7,117 bases of DNA from an uncultured Rikenella sp. (GTDB taxonomy: Bacteria; Bacteroidota; Bacteroidia; Bacteroidales; Rikenellaceae), in NCBI GenBank assembly GCA_910577885.1, contig CAJTNK010000099.1:1-7117 (forward strand), written 5' to 3'. Made by a program: the position numbers and the translations under genes. Under the pieces are notes generated by a model. That model did not search any database and was not told where the DNA came from. It worked only from the letters and a program-made list of their open reading frames with translations. Below are positions 1 to 6,202 of this stretch, piece by piece (within the stretch, counting starts at the first letter, position 1; every line of letters begins with the position of its first letter).

Positions 1-65
1 GTTGGCTCGATCAAAGCTTTTCTTACCCGAATGGCCCGGCTGGCGTGCCCAGCGGTCCCCTCTCC

Positions 66-263
66 CTATTCCTGGAGGCAACGCAACTGAATACCGCGTG
101 CACGGTTATTGCTGCCCTGCGGGTAGACCCCACCGTAGCCGAAGTGCAAGAAGTGGGCATTGGAGCCCGTAACCGTCGACGACCAGCTGTACCCGTTGGC
201 GCCGACGCTCCACAACATACCGGAGCCGTGCGCGCGATCGCCCGGGGCCGGTGTCTCAATACT
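66..263 (-). pseudogene. C-terminal remnant of a FISUMP-like (Fib_succ_major paralogous domain) surface protein
   Basis: A 65-codon frame runs from just after an in-frame TGA (264-266) to a TAG at 66-68. It reads ...TPAPGDRAHGSGMLWSVG, then NGYSWSSTVTGSNAHFLHFG, then GGVYPQGSNNRARGIQLRCL and QE. The pattern 'PAxGxR...G.L..VG..GYYWSST...S.A..L.F..GGVYPQ...RA.G..VRC' is the typical C-terminus of FISUMP proteins (TIGR02145 type), which are often exported or lipid-anchored in Bacteroidales. Recognisable similarity begins near position 254, immediately after the stop codon (256-258) of the upstream same-strand gene. There is no room for the N-terminal part of the domain or a signal peptide. The only internal ATG (216-218) would give about 50 residues. 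I infer a 5'-truncated relic left by recombination or deletion. A short translated peptide is possible but unlikely. The family call rests on remembered motifs, not on a search. Confidence 0.6.
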
Positions 264-1128
264 TCAGCGTCACCAGCACCGGCAAGTGGTCCGACAGGTA
301 ACGAACCCCGTAGCCCGAAGAGATTACCTCGTAAACCTCAGGCGTAAAACCCTGGATGAAAATGTGGTCGATCAGCTCACCCGACTCGCCGTGGCCGAAC
401 CCTCGGTAGGTCACAGCCGGCAAAGAGTCGCCCTGCGGCTTGTGTTTTGCCGCCGCACGGGCTTCGCAGAAGGTCGGCGCCTGGATCAGCGGAGCCAGTG
501 ACGGGTCGGTGACCGGAAAGTTGAAGTCCCCCATGATGACCGTCGGAATCGAGTCGCCGAACGCATGCACCCGATCCAACAGCAATTTGGCGCTCTCCCG
601 CCGTGCTACCACCCCGACGTGGTCGAAATGGGTGTTGAAGACCAAAAACTCCCGGGACGATGCCCGCTCGCGGAGCTTCACCCAGGTCGCGATCCGGATG
701 CACACCGCATCCCAACCCAAGGCCGCCGTGTCGGGTGTTTCGCTGAGCCAAAAATGGCCGCTCTCCACCGGAACGTACAACGAATCGTTGTAGAACACCG
801 CCGCATATTCTCCCGCCTCGTGTCCGTCGTCACGTCCCACGCCCACATAACGGTAGCCGGTCAGGGCCGAGTCCAGAAAAGCCACCTGAGGGGCCAGGCC
901 CTCCTGGATCCCCATCACATCGGGCCGAACCTCCCGCACCATACGGACCACCGCTTCCCGTCGATTGTCCCAATAATCGGGACCGTCGTCCGGATTCGCA
1001 TACCGGATATTGAACGTCATCACGCGCACCTGGGCCGAATCGGCGGTCGTCGATCCGCATGCAGAGAGGGCGCACACCCCCACCAGCAGGCTGCAGAGCA
1101 AGCCGATCGTTTGTTTCGTTGTTTTCAT
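256..1128 (-). CDS. Endonuclease/exonuclease/phosphatase (EEP) superfamily lipoprotein
   Basis: The 290-residue product is a predicted exported lipoprotein: a basic N-terminus (MKTTKQT), a hydrophobic stretch at residues 8-20 and a lipobox LSAC with Cys24. The mature part carries the EEP metal-hydrolase motifs in order: FNIRY (39-43), QE with metal-binding Glu76, GHFWLSETP (124-132), NTHFDH (165-170), GDFN (200-203), IDHIF (253-257) and the terminal SDHLP with catalytic Asp280-His281. Members hydrolyse phosphodiesters or phosphomonoesters using Mg2+; the substrate here (nucleic acid, lipid headgroup or sugar phosphate) is unknown. The frame stays open upstream to 1200, but the start at 1128 is preferred because it begins the signal peptide and lies about 26 bases after a Bacteroidota-type -7 element. 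The gene stands alone, divergent from rubrerythrin, and its stop lies against a truncated FISUMP remnant. Confidence 0.88.
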   Translation of the reverse strand: MKTTKQTIGLLCSLLVGVCALSACGSTTADSAQVRVMTFNIRYANPDDGPDYWDNRREAVVRMVREVRPDVMGIQEGLAPQVAFLDSALTGYRYVGVGRDDGHEAGEYAAVFYNDSLYVPVESGHFWLSETPDTAALGWDAVCIRIATWVKLRERASSREFLVFNTHFDHVGVVARRESAKLLLDRVHAFGDSIPTVIMGDFNFPVTDPSLAPLIQAPTFCEARAAAKHKPQGDSLPAVTYRGFGHGESGELIDHIFIQGFTPEVYEVISSGYGVRYLSDHLPVLVTLKY

Positions 1129-1154
1129 ATTCGTTTTCCGTTCTGAATTTCGAC

Positions 1155-1162
1155 CGAAGGTA
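1155..1162 (-). promoter_or_regulatory. Candidate -7 promoter element for the EEP lipoprotein gene
   Basis: The minus strand reads TACCTTCG, one base off the Bacteroidota primary-sigma -7 consensus TAnnTTTG. Transcription would begin near 1148-1150, giving a leader of about 20 bases before the ATG at 1128. No clear TTTG -33 element is seen at the usual spacing, so the support is the -7 match and its position. Confidence 0.45.
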
Positions 1163-1327
1163 GGGAATAAAATCGGGAACTCCATGCGAGAATAGGTCAC
1201 CGGGGGAAGGCCGGTTCGGCCGGGGGTGGTTTTGCTCCGTTGAGCCGACGGAAAGAATGCTTTGGCATGCTTTTTGTACTATTTCCGGACAACCGAAACT
1301 ACAAATCGAATTTCAAAACTCAGTGTC

Positions 1328-1915
1328 ATGAAAAAGACCAAAAAAAGCATACGCGGAACGCGTACCGAACAGAATCTGTTGAAGGCCTTTGCCGGCGAAT
1401 CGCAAGCCTGGGAACGGTATACGATTTACGGGAAGGTGGCTCGCAAAGAGGGGTATGAAGTCATCGCGGACTTTTTTGACGAGACCGCCAGCAACGAGTA
1501 TCGCCACGGGAAGATCTACTTCGAGTTCCTGGAAGGGGGGCCGCTCGAGATCACGGCTACCTATCCGGCCGGGATGATCGGAACGACGGCCGAAAACCTC
1601 CGTCAGGCCGCCGAAGGAGAACATGACGAAGGGCATGTGATGTACCCGGAGTTTGCAAAAATCGCCGACGAAGAGGGGTTCCCGGAGGTGGCGGCCAAGT
1701 TCCGCATGATTGCGGCCATCGAGAAGGACCACGAGGCGCGCTATAAGAAACTCCTCAAGACGCTCGACGCGGGCGAGATGTTCGAGAAGCCGAAACCGCA
1801 GGCATGGCGGTGCAAGGTGTGCGGCCATGTACATCGCGGCACCGAGGCGCCGGACAAATGTCCGGTGTGCGACCACCCGCAGGCTTTCTTCGAGATCATG
1901 GACGACACGTTCTAA
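1328..1915 (+). CDS. rbr: Rubrerythrin (non-haem di-iron peroxidase)
   Basis: The 195-residue cytoplasmic product has the classic two-domain rubrerythrin layout. A ferritin-like four-helix domain (about 12-145) supplies the di-iron ligands: Glu24, E57xxH60, E98xxE101 and E132xxH135. A C-terminal rubredoxin domain (about 158-195) binds one iron through C162xxC165 and C178xxC181. Rubrerythrins reduce hydrogen peroxide to water with electrons passed through the rubredoxin centre, and protect anaerobes during oxygen exposure. The frame extends upstream to 1262, but the ATG at 1328 begins the conserved part and follows an AT-rich leader without a Shine-Dalgarno sequence, normal for Bacteroidota. 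The gene is monocistronic, divergent from the EEP lipoprotein, and ends in a strong terminator. All metal ligands are present and the length is normal, so the product should be active. Confidence 0.97.
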   Translation: MKKTKKSIRGTRTEQNLLKAFAGESQAWERYTIYGKVARKEGYEVIADFFDETASNEYRHGKIYFEFLEGGPLEITATYPAGMIGTTAENLRQAAEGEHDEGHVMYPEFAKIADEEGFPEVAAKFRMIAAIEKDHEARYKKLLKTLDAGEMFEKPKPQAWRCKVCGHVHRGTEAPDKCPVCDHPQAFFEIMDDTF

Positions 1916-1941
1916 ACACCCGCATACTCCTGCATGCACAA

Positions 1942-1982
1942 GCCGCCGACCGGACACTCAGTCCGGTCGGCGGCGCTTTTTT
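1942..1982 (+). terminator. Intrinsic terminator of rubrerythrin
   Basis: A perfect 14-bp stem (GCCGCCGACCGGAC at 1942-1955 with its complement at 1961-1974) has a 5-base loop (ACTCA). It is followed by GC and six T residues at 1977-1982, starting 26 bases after the rubrerythrin stop. The reverse direction has no T-run, so it serves the plus strand only and shields the convergent HAD gene. Confidence 0.93.
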
Positions 1983-2009
1983 CCCGGGTGCCGGCGGGCC
2001 CTTCGGTCG

Positions 2010-2810
2010 TTACCGCCACTCGATCAGGCCGAAATGGCGCAATGCCCGTGCAATACCGTGGTCGTCCACCGAAGTGGTCACGTAGTCCGCCGCCCGCTTC
2101 ACCTCCGGCGCGGCGTTGCCCATCGCCACCGACAGACCGACGTGTCGGAGCATCGCCAAATCGTTGCCGCCGTCGCCGAACGCCATCGCCTCGTCGGCGC
2201 CGATCCCGAAACAGGCCAGCAGACGGTCGATCCCCTCGGCTTTGTTCACCCCCTCCGGAACGACGTCGGCAAACAACGGACTCCAACGCATCGCCCGACA
2301 GTGGGGCAAGAGTTCTTCCATCAGCCGCTCCTCCTGTTCCGGTCCGAAAAAGGCGATCAGCTGCAACACCCCCTCCCGCGCCGCCTCGCACCACGTCTCG
2401 AACGGAACGACCCCTGCCAGGTGGTCGCTCCGGACCAGCTCGCGCACGCGCGTCACCCGCTCGTCCACGAAGTTCAGCGTCAGACGCCGATCCCCCGCCA
2501 GCACGCACGCGAAAGCCTCCGGACCGCTCTCCCATTCGATCAGCCGTTCGATGTCCGCCGGATCGATCGTGCGGCGGAACACCACCTCCTCCCGACCCCG
2601 CAGGCAACACCCGCCGTTCAGCGTCACATAGCCGTCGAACGGCAGGTCGAGGACCGAAAAAACGTCCAACGGATGGCGTCCCGAGGCGATGAACAGTTTG
2701 TAGCCTTGTCGCCGGAGCTCCTCCAGCGCCTGGCGCGTGGAACTCGGAATCGTGTGCCGTGCGAAGCTCAGCAGCGTGCCGTCGATGTCGAAAAAGAGGG
2801 CTTTGATCAT
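2010..2810 (-). CDS. Cof-type HAD-IIB family phosphatase
   Basis: The 266-residue cytoplasmic protein has all four HAD motifs. Motif I is DIDGTLL with nucleophile Asp8 and Asp10; motif II is ASGR with Ser43; motif III is Lys190 in GVNKAEGI; motif IV is GDGGND (212-217). The insert between motifs II and III (about residues 80-185) is the C2B cap of the Cof/YidA group. These enzymes dephosphorylate small metabolites such as sugar phosphates, FMN or pyridoxal phosphate; the substrate here is not predictable. The gene starts 32 bases after the ATPase stop on the same strand with no terminator between them, so it is probably the last gene of the permease-ATPase transcript. A transport role is not implied: such phosphatases often ride in unrelated operons. 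It ends convergently with rubrerythrin. Confidence 0.93.
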   Translation of the reverse strand: MIKALFFDIDGTLLSFARHTIPSSTRQALEELRRQGYKLFIASGRHPLDVFSVLDLPFDGYVTLNGGCCLRGREEVVFRRTIDPADIERLIEWESGPEAFACVLAGDRRLTLNFVDERVTRVRELVRSDHLAGVVPFETWCEAAREGVLQLIAFFGPEQEERLMEELLPHCRAMRWSPLFADVVPEGVNKAEGIDRLLACFGIGADEAMAFGDGGNDLAMLRHVGLSVAMGNAAPEVKRAADYVTTSVDDHGIARALRHFGLIEWR

Positions 2811-2842
2811 CTCTGTCGTATATCTCTCTCAGTGAGTGTCTG

Positions 2843-3634
2843 TTATGGGTGTTTCTGGCTCCGGTCGAACCGCACGGCACCGTCCGCCGAACAACGCAGC
2901 GGAAGGTCGTCGAACAGCGCGTCGATGGCGCCGCGCCCCAGCACCTCGGCCGGCGTCCCTGTCTCGATCCCTGCGGCGCTCATCACCCACAGCGTGTCGC
3001 ACAGCTGAACGGCCGTCGACAGATCGTGCGACGAGTAAATGACCGTCTTTCCCGTCTCGTGCGCCAACTCCCGCAGCAGCAGCGCGACCCGGTAGCGGTT
3101 CGGCAGGTCCAGAAACGCGGTCGGCTCGTCGAGCAGCACCAACGGCGTGTCTTGGGCCACGGCCCGGGCGATCATCGCCCGTTGTCGTTCGCCGTCGCTC
3201 AGGCTCTCGAGCGGCTTGTCGCCGAACTCCGACAGCCCCACCCGTTCCAACGCCTCGTCCACCCGTCGCTCGTCTTCCTCCGAAAGCCCGCCGAACCAGC
3301 CGGTATAAGGCGCGCGGCCCATCGCCACCACCTCGCGAACCCGCAGGTGGGCCGTCGAAACCGGCTCGGTGGTGACGAAAGCGACCCGCCGGGCCCGTTC
3401 GAGCGGGGAGAGCCGGTCGATCTCCACCCCGTCGAGCCGGACGCTCCCGCTCAACGGTCGCCGCACCCCGGCCAATACCCGCAACAGGGTGCTTTTCCCC
3501 GTTCCGTTGCGTCCCAGCAGGGCGGTCACCCGGCCCGCCGGAACCCGCAGCGAGAGGTGGTCGGCCAGCACCCGGCCCCCCTCTCTCCCGGAACGGCCAT
3601 AACCGAGTTTTATGTCGTTGAATTCCAGTGTCAT
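2843..3634 (-). CDS. FecE/BtuD-like ABC transporter ATPase
   Basis: The 263-residue nucleotide-binding subunit powers a class II chelate importer at the inner face of the cytoplasmic membrane. Motifs in order: Walker A GRNGTGKST (41-49), signature LSDGERQR (145-152, a variant of LSGGQ), Walker B LVLLDEP (165-171, catalytic Glu170), D-loop FLD (174-176) and switch His203 in SSHD. The Q-loop is atypical: where family members usually read 'YVPQ' or 'LLPQ', this one reads FVTTEP (86-91), so the glutamine is replaced by Thr89/Glu90. The ATG at 3634 overlaps the last base of the permease TGA (TGATG on the minus strand), a typical coupling arrangement. An in-frame GTG one codon upstream (3637) is possible but less likely. 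It pairs with the upstream permease and probably with the binding lipoprotein at 5032-6180. The ligand is uncertain. Confidence 0.95.
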   Translation of the reverse strand: MTLEFNDIKLGYGRSGREGGRVLADHLSLRVPAGRVTALLGRNGTGKSTLLRVLAGVRRPLSGSVRLDGVEIDRLSPLERARRVAFVTTEPVSTAHLRVREVVAMGRAPYTGWFGGLSEEDERRVDEALERVGLSEFGDKPLESLSDGERQRAMIARAVAQDTPLVLLDEPTAFLDLPNRYRVALLLRELAHETGKTVIYSSHDLSTAVQLCDTLWVMSAAGIETGTPAEVLGRGAIDALFDDLPLRCSADGAVRFDRSQKHP

Positions 3635-4656
3635 CACATGATCCTCCCCCGCTTGCTCCCGACGACCACCAGTACCACGACCGGTATCCCCAACAAAGCG
3701 GTCAGCGTGTTGATTGGCAGCACCAAATCACTCCCCGGCAGCTGTGCCACGAGGTCGCAGAACAGCAGCATATTCGCCCCGATCAACCCCGAGCCCGGCA
3801 GCAGGATCCGGTGGTCGGCGCGTCGGAAGAGCATCCGCGCCACGTGCGGCACGGCGATGCCGACAAACCCGATCGGACCGCAAAAAGCAGTGGCACTCCC
3901 CGCCAACAGCGAAGTGGCCAGAAAAACGCCTCCCCGTACCCGTCCGATCGAAACCCCCATGCTCCGGGCATACCCCTCGCCCAGCAGCAGCAGGTTCAAC
4001 GGCTTGATCATCCCCCCCGCCAGCAACCCGCCGCCTGCCACACACCCGGCCATCACGCCCACCTGTCCCGCCGAGAGGCCGCCGAGACTCCCCATCGACC
4101 AAACGACGAATCCTTTCAACGCCGCCTCGTGGCTGAAGTATTGCAGGAGGTCGACGAACGCCGAAGCCGCGCTGCCGAACATCATGCCGAGGATCAGGAC
4201 CGCCATGATGTCCCGGATCCGGGCCGAGACGACCATCACGAGCACCAGAATCGCCGCAGCTCCGATCCATGCCGCCGTCGCCATCCCGAGGTCGCGTCCG
4301 ATCCCGCTGCCGAGCCCCTGGCCTCCGACCAGCGGCAGGCCCAACAGAAACAAGGCTACCCCCAAGCTCGCCCCGGAGCTCACCCCCAGTACGTAAGGTC
4401 CGGCCAGCGGGTTTCGGAAAACGGTCTGCATCAGCAGGCCGCTGATCGACAACGCCACGCCGGCCAGCAAGGCGACCAGCGCTTTCGGCAGCCGGAAATC
4501 GAACAGGATGCGCCGTCCGATCTCTGCCGTCGCCTCCGCTGCCGCGCTGTCGCTCGCCGTACCCCAAGGCCACACCGCGCCGGTCGACCCGATGAGCAGG
4601 TCGGCGGCGAACAGTACCCCGAGCAGGGCGAACAACAGGATGAATCTCGTTCTCAA
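3634..4656 (-). CDS. FecCD/BtuC family ABC transporter permease
   Basis: The 340-residue polytopic protein has the hydrophobic segments expected of the ten-helix BtuC/FecCD fold. Family signatures are clear: RLPK (55-58), the helix ALVALLAGVALSISG, RNPLAGP (81-87), LGVSSGASLG (90-99) and, near the ATPase-contact region, GPIGFVG (260-266) with PHVAR (270-274). It forms the membrane channel for iron-siderophore, haem or corrinoid uptake with the overlapping ATPase. The start is unsettled. No in-frame ATG exists between the upstream stop (TAA at 4735-4737) and the conserved region. A TTG at 4656 gives a sensible N-terminus (first helix FILLFALLGVLFAADLL), and an ATT at 4663-4665 is another option. 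A TATTTTTG element sits only two bases before that TTG. Unusually, the matching binding-protein gene lies upstream beyond a terminator and 375 hairpin-rich bases. Confidence 0.92.
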   Translation of the reverse strand: MRTRFILLFALLGVLFAADLLIGSTGAVWPWGTASDSAAAEATAEIGRRILFDFRLPKALVALLAGVALSISGLLMQTVFRNPLAGPYVLGVSSGASLGVALFLLGLPLVGGQGLGSGIGRDLGMATAAWIGAAAILVLVMVVSARIRDIMAVLILGMMFGSAASAFVDLLQYFSHEAALKGFVVWSMGSLGGLSAGQVGVMAGCVAGGGLLAGGMIKPLNLLLLGEGYARSMGVSIGRVRGGVFLATSLLAGSATAFCGPIGFVGIAVPHVARMLFRRADHRILLPGSGLIGANMLLFCDLVAQLPGSDLVLPINTLTALLGIPVVVLVVVGSKRGRIM

Positions 4657-4658
4657 AA

Positions 4659-4666
4659 CAAAAATA
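4659..4666 (-). promoter_or_regulatory. Possible -7 promoter element upstream of the permease
   Basis: The minus strand reads TATTTTTG, an exact match to TAnnTTTG. Transcription would start near 4651-4654, just past the proposed TTG start at 4656, so either this is a chance match in an AT-rich patch or the true permease start is further downstream. No -33 TTTG is seen at normal spacing. Confidence 0.25.
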
Positions 4667-4844
4667 TGCGTGTATAGAGACTGTGGTGTGCCGGTGCGTG
4701 TGTCGGTCGGTTCCCACGAACACCCGTTGGTGTCTTACTGGGGTTTTCTATGCCGGTGGGCGGCAGCTCGCGCCCCAAAGGGCCGCAATTTCTCTACTTG
4801 CGGACCAACTTCCGGGCACCCACGGTCTTTGACCGCGCGCCTGG

Positions 4845-4885
4845 GCGATTCACCTATTTCGCCGAGTGCGAAATAGGTGAATCGC
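4845..4885. repeat. Perfect 18-bp inverted repeat
   Basis: The left arm GCGATTCACCTATTTCGC (4845-4862) and its exact complement (4868-4885) flank a five-base CGAGT loop. GC-rich flanks can extend the structure: CCGCGCGCC at 4833-4841 can pair with 4897-4905. There is no T-run on either side, so it is not an ordinary intrinsic terminator. A perfect palindrome of this length in non-coding DNA suggests a REP- or MITE-like chromosomal repeat, or a structured RNA leader. Confidence 0.85.
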
Positions 4886-4904
4886 TCCTAAGGCGTGGCG
4901 CGCG

Positions 4905-4931
4905 GGGTGCCGCTCGGCACGCGAACCGGGC
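4905..4931 (+). repeat. Short dispersed repeat, copy A
   Basis: These 27 bases match 6997-7023 at 23 positions by hand alignment. Both copies contain a GTGCC/GGCAC stem with a four-base loop, followed by ACCGGGC. Both also read GA[AS]RH[AV][NH]RA in one frame, which may be chance. Both copies lie in intergenic DNA. Confidence 0.6.
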
Positions 4932-4949
4932 TGTGTCTACCCTAATAAA

Positions 4950-4988
4950 GGCCCGCGCCGTGACGCGAACGCGTCGGCCGCGCGGGCC
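4950..4988 (-). terminator. GC-rich hairpin, possible second minus-strand terminator
   Basis: GGCCCGCGC (4950-4958) pairs exactly with 4980-4988. Inside it, GACGCG (4962-4967) pairs with CGCGTC (4970-4975). On the minus strand the stem is followed by TTTATTAGG, a weak U-tract, so it could back up the terminator at 5001-5030. It may instead be one more element of the repeat-rich spacer. Confidence 0.4.
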
Positions 4989-5000
4989 GCCTACTAAGGC

Positions 5001-5030
5001 AAAAAAAAACGGCAAAACACCTCGGTGCCG
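5001..5030 (-). terminator. Intrinsic terminator of the substrate-binding protein gene
   Basis: On the minus strand, starting two bases after the TAA at 5032-5034, CGGCA and TGCCG form a 5-bp stem over an 11-base loop. An inner CACC/GGTG pairing is possible as an alternative. Nine T residues follow directly. The stem is short but GC-rich, and the U-tract is excellent. It should reduce read-through into the permease gene. Confidence 0.7.
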
Positions 5031-5031
5031 C

Positions 5032-6180
5032 TTACTCCAACGCCCGGAAGTAGTACAAATCGTGATTCGGCAACAGCTCCGGATGCAGGATCCGGACCAG
5101 ATCGGCCAACACCACGTCCGGACGAACCGCCCCGGATTCCCAAAAGTCGCTTCCGCCTTGCGCCGTTGTGCGAGCATTGTTGTTGTAGACCCGACCCCGA
5201 CGCACCACCGGCAACGTCGCAAAACGACGGTTGTCCGCCCGCAGCTGCGCCAGGCTCGTCGCCTGGCCCGGATTCAACCAGTAATCGGCCTGTACCAGCA
5301 GCAACAACGCCTCCTCGGCGCTCACCGGACGACTCCGGTCCGAATCGTCGCCCCGACCCAGGTAGTCACCCCCCGCGTCGTCCAGCAGCCGAACCAGGTA
5401 GTTACGATCTCCCGGCAGGTACCACACATCCCGATACGGCGCATTGAGCATTACCGCCGGCCGCTTCGCCTCTGTCGTCGACAAGGCCACCTGTTCGCCG
5501 ATGGCTTTGTAGTTCTCTTCGATCTCCATGAACCGGCCCACCGCCTCGTCCAACCGCCCGACGAGCAGTCCGAACGGAATAATCCACTCGGCCCGTCCCA
5601 AAGGCGTGTTCTCGACGTAGTCGGCCACGTAAATCACCGGGATCCCCAGTCGGTTTAAAGTCTCTGCCGCGCTGTTCGCACCCGTCAGACCGTACAGAAA
5701 AACCACATCCGGCTGCAAAGCCACAAGGGTCTCGTAGTCGAGTTGGTTGTCGTACCCCACCTCGCGAACCTCCGCCCGATGCACCGCCGGGTTGGTGATG
5801 AAGTCGCGCCCCGACACCCCGCGCACCGTTCCGACCGCCCCCACGGCATCGAGAAAAGCGACGTGAGACGACGACAGGCAAACCGCCGAACGGATCGGCC
5901 ATCGGATTTCGTTCGTCCGCAGCCGGGCGGTCGTATCCTCCACCAGCCGATAGTCGAACGTCGTTCCCTCGGCCCCCTGCCACGGATTCAGCACGCGCAG
6001 CACGGTCTCGCCGCTCGTCGGATCGCCCAGCACGGCGAACCGCTCGGCATACCGGGTTTCGTACAGCGGTACCCAGGTCGAATCCACCTCCCGGTCCGAA
6101 CGGTCGGCCCCTCCGCCGACACAGGCTCCCCACCCCCAGCCAACAAAGGCCAGAATCAAAAAACGGATCCAACGTCTCAT
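5032..6180 (-). CDS. ABC transporter substrate-binding lipoprotein, FecB/BtuF-like
   Basis: The 382-residue product starts with a signal peptide: MRRWIRF, a hydrophobic stretch, then GWGWGAC with likely lipidated Cys20. The -3 residue is Trp, atypical for a lipobox. The mature protein resembles class III (BtuF/FhuD/FecB) binding proteins. An N-terminal lobe contains VCLSSSHVAFLDAVGAVGTV and YDNQLDYETLVALQPDVVFLYG; a connecting segment includes GIPVIYVADYVENTPLGRAEW; the C-terminal lobe includes RGRVYNNNART and ends ..HDLYYFRALE, as is common in Bacteroidales members. It should capture a metal chelate in the periplasm and deliver it to the permease at 3634-4656; the ligand is unknown. The frame extends to 6258, but 6180 begins the signal peptide and lies just after a TATCTTTG element. 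A terminator and 375 bases separate it from its partner genes, and it is divergent from sodB. Confidence 0.92.
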   Translation of the reverse strand: MRRWIRFLILAFVGWGWGACVGGGADRSDREVDSTWVPLYETRYAERFAVLGDPTSGETVLRVLNPWQGAEGTTFDYRLVEDTTARLRTNEIRWPIRSAVCLSSSHVAFLDAVGAVGTVRGVSGRDFITNPAVHRAEVREVGYDNQLDYETLVALQPDVVFLYGLTGANSAAETLNRLGIPVIYVADYVENTPLGRAEWIIPFGLLVGRLDEAVGRFMEIEENYKAIGEQVALSTTEAKRPAVMLNAPYRDVWYLPGDRNYLVRLLDDAGGDYLGRGDDSDRSRPVSAEEALLLLVQADYWLNPGQATSLAQLRADNRRFATLPVVRRGRVYNNNARTTAQGGSDFWESGAVRPDVVLADLVRILHPELLPNHDLYYFRALE

Positions 6181-6202
6181 GAAAAATCGTTTCTTCTTCA
6201 GA

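Larger units (their letters stand above)
4657..5031. other. Hairpin-rich intergenic region between binding-protein and permease genes
   Basis: No believable gene lies in these 375 bases. They hold an ordered series of stem-loops: GCCC/GGGC at 4772-4783; CCGCAA/TTGCGG at 4783-4803; CGGTC/GACCG at 4823-4835; a perfect 18-bp inverted repeat at 4845-4885; GTGCC/GGCAC at 4907-4920; a 9-bp GC stem at 4950-4988 enclosing a second 6-bp stem; and the binding-protein terminator at 5001-5030. The motif CCTA-AAGGC recurs with variable spacing at 4887, 4941 and 4990. I see no cobalamin riboswitch core. The region looks like repeat-derived, non-coding DNA, part of which may act as leader for the permease. 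Confidence 0.6.

Noticed and set aside
1209..1221. GGCC/GGCC hairpin in the rubrerythrin-EEP intergenic region
   Set aside because: A 4-bp stem in GC-rich DNA is expected by chance, and no T-run or known site follows.
1261..1284. Rubrerythrin promoter (TTTG at 1261-1264, TACTATTT at 1277-1284)
   Set aside because: The -7 candidate has two mismatches to TAnnTTTG, and the spacing of about 12 bases is too short for the usual -33/-7 pair, so I did not call it.
1262..1327. Rubrerythrin start upstream at 1262
   Set aside because: The extra 22 residues (MACFLYYFRTTETTNRISKL..) do not resemble rubrerythrin and cover the AT-rich leader; the ATG at 1328 fits the family length.
1912..2880. Open frame on the minus strand overlapping the HAD phosphatase in another frame
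   Set aside because: The Arg/Gly-rich product has no recognisable motif, and the overlapping frame carries all four HAD motifs.
2849..4396. A long open frame on the plus strand (515 codons) and similar ones at 1710-3008 and 4750-5658
   Set aside because: They run antisense to genes with clear family motifs; the products are rich in Arg, Pro, Gln and His with no domain pattern, as expected of shadow frames in GC-rich DNA.
4845..4885. Intrinsic terminator interpretation of the 18-bp inverted repeat
   Set aside because: No T-run follows the stem on either strand, and a better terminator already sits at the end of the binding-protein gene.
4741..4990. CRISPR array or insertion sequence
   Set aside because: The hairpins differ from one another with no regular repeat-spacer unit, and no transposase or Cas gene is present.
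4657..5031. Cobalamin riboswitch upstream of the permease
   Set aside because: I looked on the minus strand for the B12-box and conserved core of cobalamin riboswitches and could not find them; the hairpins present do not fit that architecture.
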